This document shows positions 44,498-53,572 of a DNA stretch of 64,000 nucleotides, piece by piece (the first letter of the stretch is position 1; every line of letters begins with the position of its first letter). The position numbers and the translations under genes were made by a program. Under the pieces are notes generated by a model. The model did not search any database. It was not told the DNA's origin and was given only the letters and a program-made list of their open reading frames with translations. Origin of the DNA: Castellaniella ginsengisoli (GTDB lineage: Bacteria; Pseudomonadota; Gammaproteobacteria; Burkholderiales; Burkholderiaceae_B); the NCBI RefSeq assembly GCF_039523235.1, contig NZ_BAAAEX010000008.1. The stretch is one strand, 5' to 3'.

Positions 44498-45582
44498 CAG
44501 CTCGTGCGGGCGACGACGCGTGGCCGCGTGGCGGAATCGTCCAGCGGCTGCCCGGCCACGTGGATGGCCAGCCGGCGTGCGATATCCTGGTAGCGGCGCG
44601 CGGCCTCGCCATCGGGCGAGGCGACGACGCTGGGCCGCCCGGAGTCGGTTTCCTGACGGATATCGAGCTGCAGCGGCAGCGCGCCCAGCCAGGGCAGATG
44701 ATAGGTGGCCGCCAACTGGCGGCCGCCGTCCTGGCCGAAGATCGGCTCGGCATGCCCGCAGTTGGAGCACACATGGACGGACATGTTTTCGACGATCCCC
44801 AGCACCGGGACATCCACCTTCTGGAACATGATCAGGCCCTTGCGGGCGTCGGCCAGGGCCAGATCCTGGGGCGTGGTGACGATGATCGCCCCCGTGAGCG
44901 GAACCTTCTGGGCCATGGTGAGGGCAATATCGCCTGTTCCCGGAGGCATGTCCACGATCAGGTAATCCAGATCGTTCCAATTCGTAAGGGAAAGCAATTG
45001 AGTCAGCGCCTGCGTGACCATGGGGCCGCGCCAGATGGCCGGGCCATCGTCATCCATCAGGAACCCGATGGAATTGGCCTGCAGGCCGTGGCCGATCATG
45101 GGTTCCATGCTCTTGCCGTCCGTGCTCTTGGGCTTGCCCGAGAGGCCCAGCATGATGGGCACGCTGGGGCCGTAGATGTCGGCATCCAGCAGGCCCACGC
45201 GCGCGCCCTGGCTGTGCAGGGCGAGGGCCAGGTTGACGGCCGTGGTGCTCTTGCCGACCCCGCCCTTGCCGGACGCCACGGCAATCACATTGCGCACGTT
45301 GTCCAGGGTGCGCAGCCCGCGCTGGACAACGTGGGCGACGATCTTCGACTGGAAGGCGAGCGTGCCCAGACGCACGCCGGCGGCGTCCAGCGCGGCGCGG
45401 ATGGCGGCATCCAGGGCCTGCTCGCCATTGAACAAGGGATAGCCGAGGGTTACAGTGATGTCGAAAGCGTCGCCCGAAGCGGCAATTTGCAGGTCGGATT
45501 CCGTCACCGCCAGCGTTTTCCGGGTATCGGGATTGATGACCCTGGACAGGATCGCGCGGATGTCCTGTATCGTGGTAGACAT
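44497..45582 (-). CDS. apbC: Mrp/ApbC-family iron-sulfur cluster carrier ATPase
   Basis: The protein has 361 residues from the ATG at 45582; the frame is open further upstream but lacks homology. An N-terminal MIP18-like domain (ILSRVINPDTRKTLAVTESDL) is followed by the deviant Walker A GKGGVGKSTTAVN near residue 104 and the Mrp signature DADIYGPSVPIMLG. Cluster-binding CSNC lies near residue 270. It carries 4Fe-4S clusters to apoproteins. It shares its end with tamA, an unexpected but probably operonic pairing, and is divergent from the small membrane protein and metG. Confidence 0.95.
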   Translation of the reverse strand: MSTTIQDIRAILSRVINPDTRKTLAVTESDLQIAASGDAFDITVTLGYPLFNGEQALDAAIRAALDAAGVRLGTLAFQSKIVAHVVQRGLRTLDNVRNVIAVASGKGGVGKSTTAVNLALALHSQGARVGLLDADIYGPSVPIMLGLSGKPKSTDGKSMEPMIGHGLQANSIGFLMDDDGPAIWRGPMVTQALTQLLSLTNWNDLDYLIVDMPPGTGDIALTMAQKVPLTGAIIVTTPQDLALADARKGLIMFQKVDVPVLGIVENMSVHVCSNCGHAEPIFGQDGGRQLAATYHLPWLGALPLQLDIRQETDSGRPSVVASPDGEAARRYQDIARRLAIHVAGQPLDDSATRPRVVARTS

Positions 45583-45763
45583 ATGAGGGGTCCGGAAGAA
45601 AACAATCGAAACCACAAGCATAGCGGATTCCCCTGGAAATCCGCCGATTGACCCCAATATGAAGAGGCATGGCGCGCTTCCGGAACCGGCCGGACGCCAC
45701 TGCCGCCCGGCGTCCGGCCGCGCCCTGCACGCAACCTTTTCCGGCCACAGGAGTCCAAGTCTC

Positions 45764-46033
45764 ATGAATTTCATCCAACAAGCCCTGCGCGCCGCCCTGT
45801 TCCTCGTCCTGGCCTTTTTCGGCCTGGTGATGGCCTTTGTCTTCATGGCTTCGACCCTTCTGGCGATCGGCGTCCTGTACATCGTCGCCCGGATCAAGGG
45901 CCGGCCCTTCGGCGTCAAGGCCTACTGGGCCGAGCGCCGCCGCCCGCCCATGCCGACGCGCCCCGGCGCCCGGGCGGGCCAGCCGGTGCGCGAGCGGGAC
46001 GTGACGGATATCGAGATGCGGGAGATTCCTTGA
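45764..46033 (+). CDS. Small membrane protein of unknown function
   Basis: The protein has 89 residues from the ATG at 45764 with AGGAG nine bases upstream; a longer in-frame reading from 45659 has no such site. The N-terminal half (about residues 8-42) forms one long or two short transmembrane segments (LFLVLAFFGLVMAFVFMA). The C-terminal half is basic and Pro-rich, then ends acidic (RDVTDIEMREIP). The family is not recognised. It sits between divergent mrp and metG. Confidence 0.75.
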   Translation: MNFIQQALRAALFLVLAFFGLVMAFVFMASTLLAIGVLYIVARIKGRPFGVKAYWAERRRPPMPTRPGARAGQPVRERDVTDIEMREIP

Positions 46034-46250
46034 TCGCTTCCCCTCATCGCGCAGGCGCGGGAAGATCACGACTGCGCCCCGGCAGGCCGCCGAACGCCCG
46101 CACAAACTGACGCAGCACGGTCAGCCGTTCCGTCCGATCGTGACGACGCAACGGGGCCATCGCTTCATCACACTCCGCTCTCAGGCCAAGCGCTTGGCAC
46201 CGAGCTTGCCTGATAGAATCGATCTTTTGCCTTTTCCCTCCTTCCGCCCC

Positions 46251-48320
46251 ATGTCGCGCACGATCTTCGTCACTACCGCCCTGCCCTACGCCAACGGTTC
46301 GTTCCATATCGGCCACATCATGGAATACATCCAGGCCGACACCTGGGTGCGCGCCATGCGCATGGCGGGCCATACCGTGCATTTCGTGGGGGCGGACGAC
46401 GCCCACGGCGCGCCCATCATGCTCAAGGCGCAGGCCGAAGGCATCACGCCCCAGGAGCTGGTGGGCCGCTATGCCGCCGAACGGCCGAAATACCTGAACG
46501 GCTTCCATATCCGCTTCGACCATTGGCACAGCACCGATACCCCTGAAAACATCGAGCTGTCCCAGGACATCTACCGCGCGCTGAAATCGGCCGGCTTCAT
46601 CGACAGCCGCGAAATCGAGCAGTTCTACGACCCGGTCAAGGGCATGTTCCTGCCGGACCGCTACATCAAGGGCGAATGTCCGCGCTGCCATGCCAAAGAC
46701 CAGTACGGAGACTCCTGCGAATCCTGCAGCGCCGTTTACAGCCCGACCGAACTGATCGAGCCCTACTCCACCCTGACCAAGGCGCGGCCGGTGCTGCGCA
46801 GCTCCGAGCACTTCTTCTTCCGCCTGTCCGACCCGCGCTGCGTGGCCTTCCTGCAGGAATGGACCACGGGCGCGCGCGCGGACGGCGGCGCCCGCCTGCA
46901 GTCCGAAGTCCTGGCCAAGACGCGTGAATGGCTGGGCACGGACGAAGGCGCCGAAGCCAATCTGGCCGACTGGGACATCTCCCGCGACGAACCCTACTTC
47001 GGCATTCCCATCCCCGACGCGCCGGGCAAGTACTTCTATGTCTGGCTGGACGCCCCGGTGGGCTACCTGGCCTCGCTGAAAGCCTACTGCCGCCAACAAG
47101 GCCTGGACTTCGACGCCCTGCTGGCGCCGGACGGCGACACCGAGCAGGTGCACTTCATCGGCAAGGACATCATCTATTTCCACGCCCTGTTCTGGCCCGC
47201 GATGCTGAAGTTCTCCGGCCGCAAGATCCCCGACATGCTGCACGTGCACGGCTTCATCACCGTCAGCGGCGAAAAAATGTCCAAGAGCCGGGGCACGGGG
47301 ATTTCTCCGCTGCGCTACCTGGACATCGGCATGGACGCCGAATGGCTGCGCTACTACATCGCCGCCAAGCTCAACGCCCACGTCGAAGACCTGGATTTCA
47401 ATCCCGATGATTTCGTGGCCCGCGTCAACAGCGACCTGATCGGCAAGTACGTCAACATCGCCAGCCGGGCGGCCACCTTCATCACCCGCCATTTCGACGG
47501 CGCCCTGGCCTACGTCGGCGACACCGGCGCGCTGCAAGCCGAGTTGCGCGACTGCGCCGCCCAGGTCCAGGCCGACTTCGAGGCGCGGGAATACGGCCGC
47601 GCCGTGCGCCGCATCATGGCCCAGGCCGACCGCATCAACCAGGCCTTCGACTCGGCCCAGCCCTGGATCCTCGCCAAGGGCCTCGCTCAGGCCGAACCCG
47701 CGCAAAAAGCCGCACTGCAGGACATCTGCTCGCGCGCCCTGGCCGGTTTCCAGACCCTGTCGGTGATGCTGACGCCGGTTCTTCCCGCCCTGACCGACCG
47801 GGTCGCCCGCGAGCTGTTCGGCGGCGACCGGTCCTACGTCTGGGCCGACGCCGGCGCGCTGCCGGCGCGCATCACGGCATTCAAGCACCTGATGCAGCGC
47901 GTCGATCCGGCGCAGCTCGACGCCCTGTTCGAGCCGCCCGAGGCCCCCGCCCCCATGCCGGGCGGCGAGCCCATCGCCGACACCATCGACATCAAGGATT
48001 TCGGTCGCATCGACCTGCGCATCGCGCGCATCGTCGAATGCGCGGAGGTCGAGGGTTCCGACAAACTGCTGCGCCTGTCCCTGGACGTGGGCGAAGGCCG
48101 GCTGCGACAGGTCTTCTCCGGCATCAAGTCCGCCTACCGGCCCGAGGATCTGGCCGGCAAGCTGACCGTGCTGGTGGCCAATCTGGCGCCGCGCAAGATG
48201 CGCTTCGGCCTCTCCGAAGGCATGGTGCTGGCGGCCAGCCACGCGGACGAAAACGCGCAGCCGGGCATCTATATCCTCGAACCCGGGGAAGGCGCCCAGC
48301 CGGGCATGCGCATCCGCTAG
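46251..48320 (+). CDS. metG: Methionyl-tRNA synthetase
   Basis: The enzyme charges tRNA-Met. It has 689 residues from the ATG at 46251; an earlier in-frame ATG at 46140 lies outside homology. The class I motifs are HIGH at 19-22 (PYANGSFHIGH) and KMSKS near 342-346. A zinc knuckle CPRCHAKDQYGDSCESC is near 143-160. The C-terminal tRNA-binding domain (about 580-689) begins IDIKDFGRIDLRIARI, making it the homodimeric long form. A TAGAAT hexamer at 46214-46219 could be the -10. Confidence 0.97.
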   Translation: MSRTIFVTTALPYANGSFHIGHIMEYIQADTWVRAMRMAGHTVHFVGADDAHGAPIMLKAQAEGITPQELVGRYAAERPKYLNGFHIRFDHWHSTDTPENIELSQDIYRALKSAGFIDSREIEQFYDPVKGMFLPDRYIKGECPRCHAKDQYGDSCESCSAVYSPTELIEPYSTLTKARPVLRSSEHFFFRLSDPRCVAFLQEWTTGARADGGARLQSEVLAKTREWLGTDEGAEANLADWDISRDEPYFGIPIPDAPGKYFYVWLDAPVGYLASLKAYCRQQGLDFDALLAPDGDTEQVHFIGKDIIYFHALFWPAMLKFSGRKIPDMLHVHGFITVSGEKMSKSRGTGISPLRYLDIGMDAEWLRYYIAAKLNAHVEDLDFNPDDFVARVNSDLIGKYVNIASRAATFITRHFDGALAYVGDTGALQAELRDCAAQVQADFEAREYGRAVRRIMAQADRINQAFDSAQPWILAKGLAQAEPAQKAALQDICSRALAGFQTLSVMLTPVLPALTDRVARELFGGDRSYVWADAGALPARITAFKHLMQRVDPAQLDALFEPPEAPAPMPGGEPIADTIDIKDFGRIDLRIARIVECAEVEGSDKLLRLSLDVGEGRLRQVFSGIKSAYRPEDLAGKLTVLVANLAPRKMRFGLSEGMVLAASHADENAQPGIYILEPGEGAQPGMRIR

Positions 48321-48345
48321 GGCTGAACGGACCAGGACGACGGCG

Positions 48346-49239
48346 ATGCCCCCCACCCACCCGTTGCCGCCTGAAACGCCGGACCGCCAGATGGCCGCCC
48401 GGCGCAGCACCTGGGTCAGCATCTGGGTCAACCTGCTGCTGACCGGCGCCCAGTTGATCGTCGGCCTGTACGCGCACTCGCAGGCATTGGTCGCCGACGC
48501 CATCCATTCCCTGTCCGACCTGGTGTCCGACGGTCTCGTGCTGGTCGCCAACAAGCACGGCGCCAAGGCGCCCGACGCAGACCACCCCTACGGGCACCTG
48601 CGCTTCGAGACGGCCGCCACCCTGGGCATCGGCGTGCTCCTGATCATGGTCGGCCTGGGCATGCTATGGGGCAGCTTCCAGCGTCTGCAAGATCCCGATC
48701 TCATTCCCACCGTCCACGTCACCGCGCTCTATGTCGCGTTGGTCACCCTCCTGGCCAAGGAAGGCCTGTTCCGCTACCTGCTGCGGGTCGCGCACCGCGT
48801 GCGCTCCACCTTGCTGGTGTCCAATGCCTGGCATGCCCGCTCGGACGCGGCTTCGTCCCTGGTGGTGGCGCTGGGCGTGGGCGCCAACCTGGCGGGCCTG
48901 CCCCTGGCCGATCCACTGGCCGCTCTCGTGGTGGGGCTGATGATTGCGCGCATGGGCTGGAAATTCTCCTGGCAGGCCTTCAACGATCTGGTCGACCGCG
49001 CCGCCGATGCCGACACCGAACGCGCCATCCGCGAACGCATCCTGGGCACCCCCGGCGTGCGCGGCATCCACGACCTGCGCACCCGCAAGATGGGCGACAT
49101 GGTCTGGGTCGAGGTCGATATCGAAATGGACGGCCAACTGACCATCGAAGCCGGCCATGCCATTGCGGTGGAGGCCCGGCGGCGCGTCATGGCGGACCTG
49201 CCGGTGCTGGATGTGATGACGCACTTCGACCCGGTCTGA
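48346..49239 (+). CDS. Cation diffusion facilitator (CDF) family metal efflux transporter
   Basis: The protein has 297 residues and six predicted transmembrane helices. The metal site signatures are ADAIHSLSDLVSDGLVL in helix 2 and NAWHARSDAASS (HxxxD) in helix 5. DHPYGHLRFETAA is the family loop motif. The C-terminal cytoplasmic domain ends with a DMVWVEVDIEMDG-type ferredoxin-like fold. It is probably a Zn/Fe/Co exporter driven by protons; the metal is not settled by sequence. It starts 25 bases after metG. Confidence 0.93.
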   Translation: MPPTHPLPPETPDRQMAARRSTWVSIWVNLLLTGAQLIVGLYAHSQALVADAIHSLSDLVSDGLVLVANKHGAKAPDADHPYGHLRFETAATLGIGVLLIMVGLGMLWGSFQRLQDPDLIPTVHVTALYVALVTLLAKEGLFRYLLRVAHRVRSTLLVSNAWHARSDAASSLVVALGVGANLAGLPLADPLAALVVGLMIARMGWKFSWQAFNDLVDRAADADTERAIRERILGTPGVRGIHDLRTRKMGDMVWVEVDIEMDGQLTIEAGHAIAVEARRRVMADLPVLDVMTHFDPV

Positions 49240-49241
49240 CA

Positions 49242-49270
49242 CGGGCCGCCGCCTCGACGGCGCGGCCCCG
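49242..49270. terminator. Hairpin between the convergent CDF and fhuB genes
   Basis: GGGCCGC (49243-49249) pairs with GCGGCCC (49262-49268), and the 12 inner bases contain further CGCC/GGCG pairing. The hairpin fills the 31-base gap between the two stop codons. There is no T-run; bidirectional termination is likely but unproven. Confidence 0.45.
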
Positions 49271-51211
49271 TCAGTTCCCGCGCCGCATCCGCCACAGGAA
49301 ATAAGCGCCGCCCACCAGCGAGGCCATCAGGCCGGCGGGGATTTCCTGCGGAAACAGCAACTGCCGGCCCAACCAGTCCGCCAGGACCATGACCAGTGCA
49401 CCAACCAGCGCGGCGGCCAGCAACTGGCTCGACGCCCGCCGGAACCCCAGCAAGTACGCCAGGTGGGGCGCGACCAGACCGATGAAGGCTAGCGGACCGA
49501 CCACCAGCGTCGCCAAAGCGCAGAATACCGCGGCCAGCAGCAAGAGCAGCAGCCGTGCCCGCTGCAGCGGCACCCCCAGCGCCCGGGAGGCCGCTTCTCC
49601 CAGCGGGAGCAGATCCAGCCAGCGGCCCAACAGAAAGGCCAGCGGCAGCAGAAGCAGCGTCAGCGCCATCAGGAGAGCGCTGCCCGACGGCGTGGCGTAA
49701 TAGGTGGAGCCGGACAGCCAGGCCGTGACCTGCTGCCCCCTGGGATCGCCATCGGCCAGCAGCAGGCTCCTGAGCGCCTCGTACAGCGCGCCCAGGGCCA
49801 CGCCCGTCAGCAGGACGCCTTGCGCCGAGAACTGGCTGCGGCGGTTCAGCAGCAGGATCAGCAGCAGCGCGGCGCCGGCGCCGGACAGCGCCATGCCGGC
49901 CAGCGCCAGATAGCCGGGCTGGTCCAGCAGGAACACGCCCAGCACCAGGGCGATGGCGCTGCTGCTGCTGACGCCCAGCAACTCGGGGCTGGCCATGGGA
50001 TTGCCGGTGAGGCGCTGCAAAATGGCACCCGCCACCGCCAGCAAGAGACCGCCGCAGCCCGCCGCGAGCACACGCGGCAGCCGCCACGACAGGCTGTCGG
50101 CGCTGAACGGGGATTGCCACTGCCAGCCATCCAGCAACTGCCCCCACGACAGGGCCAGCAACGCGGCCAGCACCAGCGCGAGCGCGGGCCAGGCCAGGCT
50201 GGGAGCCTGCCTGGTCCGCAACGCGCTCCCGCCAAAGGCTGGCACATTCCAGCCAGCCAGGCGCAGGCGGGTCAGCAGCCAGAGCAGCAGGGGCACCCCC
50301 AGTGCTGAAGTGACGGCTCCCGTGGGCACGAACGCGCTGCCCCAGGCGTCCACCGCCTGCACCAGTTGATCCGCGCAGGCGAGCAGCAGCGCGCCGAACA
50401 GCATGGAGGGCAGCAGCCTGGCTTCCAGGCGGGCCGCGCCCGCCAGCCGCATGATGTTGGGCGCGATCAGCCCCACGAAACCGATGACGCCGACACAACT
50501 GACCAGGCTGCCGGTCAGAAAGACGGCCACGACCAGGCCGGACAGCCGTACGGCGCGCACCGACACGCCCAGGCTGCGCAAGGTGGCCTCGTGCAGCCCC
50601 ATCAGCCGCAAGCGAGGCAGCAGGAACAGCACGCACAGCCCCGCCGCCAGCAGCCTGGGCATGGTGAATCTGACCCCGTCCCAGCCTTGCTGCGCCAACG
50701 AACCCGCCCCCCAGATCAACAGCCCGGACAGCGCCTCATGATTGAACAGCAGCAATACCATCGACAGCCCGCCCAACAGCAGGTTCAGCGTCATGCCGAT
50801 GACGATCAGGACCACGGGATTGAGGCCGGACCGCCAGCCCAGGCAGAAGACCAACGCCAGCGCCAGGCCCGCGCCCAGCATCGCGCTCCATTCCATACCC
50901 TGCGCGAGCAGGCCGGGCGCGAACAATGAAGCGAGGATGAGCATGAGACTGGCGCCGCTGGATACTCCCAGCGTCGTGGCCGAGGCCAGCGGATTGCGCA
51001 GCAGCACTTGCAGCAGTTCCCCGGTCAGCGCCAGGCCGGCGCCGGCCAGCAGCGCCAGCACCAGGCGTGGCCACCAGCTTTGCGCCAGCAGCAGGTCGGC
51101 CAGGGCGGCCTGCGGGCCGCCCTGCGGATGCAGGTTGACGCCCGCCAGCACTGCCAGCAGCACGGCGGACAGCAGACAAATGCGCCACGGCATCGCGGCA
51201 AGGCCCTTCAC
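49271..51211 (-). CDS. fhuB: Fused ferric-siderophore ABC permease FhuB
   Basis: The protein has 646 residues from a GTG at 51211, which overlaps the fhuD stop as GTGA and has GGGGGA upstream; a longer reading to 51334 would overlap fhuD by over 120 bases. Two FecCD permease units are fused in one chain, as in E. coli FhuB (about 660 residues). Each unit has ~10 helices and the conserved GVSSGASLMLI / GVSSSSAIALV and VGFVGLIAPNIMRL / IGLVAPHLAYLL segments that contact the ATPase. It is last in the iron uptake operon. Confidence 0.94.
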   Translation of the reverse strand: MKGLAAMPWRICLLSAVLLAVLAGVNLHPQGGPQAALADLLLAQSWWPRLVLALLAGAGLALTGELLQVLLRNPLASATTLGVSSGASLMLILASLFAPGLLAQGMEWSAMLGAGLALALVFCLGWRSGLNPVVLIVIGMTLNLLLGGLSMVLLLFNHEALSGLLIWGAGSLAQQGWDGVRFTMPRLLAAGLCVLFLLPRLRLMGLHEATLRSLGVSVRAVRLSGLVVAVFLTGSLVSCVGVIGFVGLIAPNIMRLAGAARLEARLLPSMLFGALLLACADQLVQAVDAWGSAFVPTGAVTSALGVPLLLWLLTRLRLAGWNVPAFGGSALRTRQAPSLAWPALALVLAALLALSWGQLLDGWQWQSPFSADSLSWRLPRVLAAGCGGLLLAVAGAILQRLTGNPMASPELLGVSSSSAIALVLGVFLLDQPGYLALAGMALSGAGAALLLILLLNRRSQFSAQGVLLTGVALGALYEALRSLLLADGDPRGQQVTAWLSGSTYYATPSGSALLMALTLLLLPLAFLLGRWLDLLPLGEAASRALGVPLQRARLLLLLLAAVFCALATLVVGPLAFIGLVAPHLAYLLGFRRASSQLLAAALVGALVMVLADWLGRQLLFPQEIPAGLMASLVGGAYFLWRMRRGN

Positions 51212-52068
51212 GACCCATCCCCCAATGGCTCCAGCAAGCGGGCGAAACGCTGGGCGGACGGCAGTCCGCCCAGGCTCCAGACCGGCGGCAGCACGAGAGG
51301 CGGCCGCCGGCTGACGATCGGCAGGCCCCGCCACAAGGCGTTGTCCCGGATGCGGCTCAGCGTGCCCAGCGGCACCGGTTCGATGATGACGGCGCGCCCC
51401 TCCAGCCCGGCCAGTTCATGCAGTGCAAGCAGACGGTATCCCCACGCATTGACCGCACCGGTCCAGGCGTTGCGGATGCCGAGCCGATCCAGCACCTGCT
51501 GATAAAGACTATTGCCCCCGTAGACGCGTACGTGGCGGTCGTCCGCGAACTGGAGCACCAGCAGCGGGCCGCTCGCCCGGAACCTGGCCCTGCCCGCTTC
51601 CAGCAAGGCCTCCGTCTCATCGATCAGGGCCTGCGCGGCCGCCTCGCGATGCGTCAGGACGCCCAACGTCCGGGTCATGTCCAGGAGAGATTGCCAGGCA
51701 TCGGCATCCGGGCGGTAAAGCGGCACCGTCCGCACGGGGCCCATCTTTTCGAGGCGCCCGGTCATATTGGCGAACATCGGCGTGATCAGCACCAGATCGG
51801 GCGCCAGCGCCGCCATCAATTCCATGGAAGGCTGGCTGCGCAGCCCCAGGTCGATGGTGCCGGCCGGCATGGCGGGCCCGCCGACCCAACTGCGATAACC
51901 GTCGATCTGGGCCAGGCCGGCTGGCGGACGCCCAAGCGCGGCCAGCGTTTCGGCCAGCGTCCAGTCCAGCGTGAGGATCACGGGCCCCTCCTCGGAGCCA
52001 TCCCGGGCGGCCGAGATCGGTGCCAGCAGGCATGCGCAAACCGCCAGCAGGGCAAACAACAGGCGCAT
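51208..52068 (-). CDS. fhuD: Periplasmic ferric-siderophore binding protein, FhuD-like
   Basis: The protein has 286 residues with a Sec signal peptide at 1-21 (LLFALLAVCACLLAPISAA). The helical-backbone binding fold of cluster III is indicated by LDWTLAETLAALGRPPAGLA, LAPDLVLITPMF and the C-terminal GLPSAQRFARLL. It delivers the siderophore to FhuB/FhuC. The stop overlaps the fhuB GTG and the start is four bases after the fhuC stop. Confidence 0.93.
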   Translation of the reverse strand: MRLLFALLAVCACLLAPISAARDGSEEGPVILTLDWTLAETLAALGRPPAGLAQIDGYRSWVGGPAMPAGTIDLGLRSQPSMELMAALAPDLVLITPMFANMTGRLEKMGPVRTVPLYRPDADAWQSLLDMTRTLGVLTHREAAAQALIDETEALLEAGRARFRASGPLLVLQFADDRHVRVYGGNSLYQQVLDRLGIRNAWTGAVNAWGYRLLALHELAGLEGRAVIIEPVPLGTLSRIRDNALWRGLPIVSRRPPLVLPPVWSLGGLPSAQRFARLLEPLGDGS

Positions 52069-52071
52069 CGC

Positions 52072-52839
52072 TCAATTCACCAGAGCGACCGGTATGCCCA
52101 GCACGGGGTGGGCGACCATGCTCACATCCACCCCGTAGATGGCGCGCAGGCAGCCGGGCGACATGATGTCGCCCGGCGTGCCGGCGGCGATGGCACGGCC
52201 GCCATGCAAGGCGACCAGGCGGTCGCAATAGCGTGCCGCCAGGTTGATGTCATGCAGCACCAGCATGATGCCCAGGCCCAGTTCCCGGCTCAGCCGGCGG
52301 ATCAGCTCCAGCACCTCGATCTGATGCGCGATGTCCAGCGCCGCCAGAGGCTCGTCCAGTAAAAGGAACTGGCTGTTCTGGGCCAGCAGCATGGCCAGCC
52401 AGACGCGCTGGCGCTCTCCACCCGACAGCGTATCGACCCGCCGATGCCGGTACGCCTGCGTCCGCGTGAGCGCCAGGGCGCGCTCGACCTCGGCCTCGTC
52501 GCGTGCGCCGGCGCGCCCCAGCAGGCCCAGCCAGGGATAGCGGCCGAAGCGGACCAGTTCCTGCACGGTCAGGTGTTCCGAGGGCGGTAACTGCTGCGGC
52601 AGATAAGCGACCCGGCGGGCGAACCGCCGCCGGTCCCATTGCCCGATCGGCCGGCCCTCGAAACACACGCGTCCGGAAGTCGGGCTCAACTGTCCCGCAA
52701 GCAACTTGAGCAGCGTCGATTTTCCGGACCCATTGTGCCCGATCAGGCCGTGGACGCCAGCGCCTTCGAAACGCATGTCGATCGCATGCAGCAATGTTTT
52801 TTCCGGCAGGCGGAACCCCGCTTTCTCAAGTGTGAACAT
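52072..52839 (-). CDS. fhuC: Ferric-siderophore ABC transporter ATP-binding protein FhuC
   Basis: The protein has 255 residues from the ATG at 52839; upstream in-frame codons lie in fhuF. Walker A GHNGSGKST is at 34-42, signature LSGGERQRV, Walker B FLLLDEPLAALD and switch LVLHDINLAARYCD. The start overlaps the reductase gene by about 14 bases. It energises FhuB. Confidence 0.95.
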   Translation of the reverse strand: MFTLEKAGFRLPEKTLLHAIDMRFEGAGVHGLIGHNGSGKSTLLKLLAGQLSPTSGRVCFEGRPIGQWDRRRFARRVAYLPQQLPPSEHLTVQELVRFGRYPWLGLLGRAGARDEAEVERALALTRTQAYRHRRVDTLSGGERQRVWLAMLLAQNSQFLLLDEPLAALDIAHQIEVLELIRRLSRELGLGIMLVLHDINLAARYCDRLVALHGGRAIAAGTPGDIMSPGCLRAIYGVDVSMVAHPVLGIPVALVN

Positions 52840-53572
52840 GGCAACGCGAACGAGCCGGGCAGGGGCAGTTCTCACACAACTCGGTGCCCGGCAGCAGGTA
52901 GTAAAGACAGCAGACCTTGCGCACGCGGCTGACGCCCTCCATGCCCGGTGCGGGGCCGGGATCGTAGCGGACGGGCCGCTCCACGGGGTTGGACCCGCCA
53001 TCGGCCAGCAGAGGAGACTCCAGCAACTCGCCGAACGCCCGCAGCACCTGCCCGCACGCGCCGGGATGCGGGCGCAACTGCGTCACCAGGTATTCGATCA
53101 GATTGCCCAGATTGCTCCAGAACACCCTGGGCGACGCGCCGGATATGCCGGCCAGCGCTTCGATCAGCGGGCGCGCCTGCCGCACGACGCGCTCACAGGC
53201 GGCGCGGGCCGACTCGGGGGCAAACACCGGCACCGGCGTCTCCCAGCTCAGCCCGCAGGTCCTGTGGACCGGCGAGATCCGCACGGCCTGCAATTCGGGC
53301 GCGCACCGATGCAACACCAGAGCCGCCATCAGAGGTGGCAGCACGGCCCAAAAATGCCATCGCGACCAGAGCGAGGCAATGGCGCGGCCATCCCCGCCGG
53401 GATAGCCCTCGGCAGAGGCAAAATCATCCAGCAAAGCCGCCAGCGAGGCCGGACGCAGCAGCTCGCGCGCGGGCAGCCAGCAGCCGCCGGAACGGCCGCT
53501 GGCCAAAGCGGGCAACAGAGGGGCGAGTGCTCCGTCGCGCCGCAGCTTGAGGATCAATTCACCCGCCTGCAT
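52826..53572 (-). CDS. fhuF: FhuF-like siderophore ferric reductase
   Basis: The protein has 248 residues from an ATG at 53572, which overlaps the receptor stop as TGATG. It has no export signal. The C-terminal cysteine pattern CC-x10-C-x2-C (VCCLYYLLPGTELCENC) is the unusual 2Fe-2S site of E. coli FhuF, a cytoplasmic protein that reduces iron from hydroxamate siderophores. The middle SPVHRTCGLSW and ASPRVFWSNLGNLIEYL are family segments. Its position inside the uptake operon fits intracellular iron release. Confidence 0.9.
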   Translation of the reverse strand: MQAGELILKLRRDGALAPLLPALASGRSGGCWLPARELLRPASLAALLDDFASAEGYPGGDGRAIASLWSRWHFWAVLPPLMAALVLHRCAPELQAVRISPVHRTCGLSWETPVPVFAPESARAACERVVRQARPLIEALAGISGASPRVFWSNLGNLIEYLVTQLRPHPGACGQVLRAFGELLESPLLADGGSNPVERPVRYDPGPAPGMEGVSRVRKVCCLYYLLPGTELCENCPCPARSRCHVHT

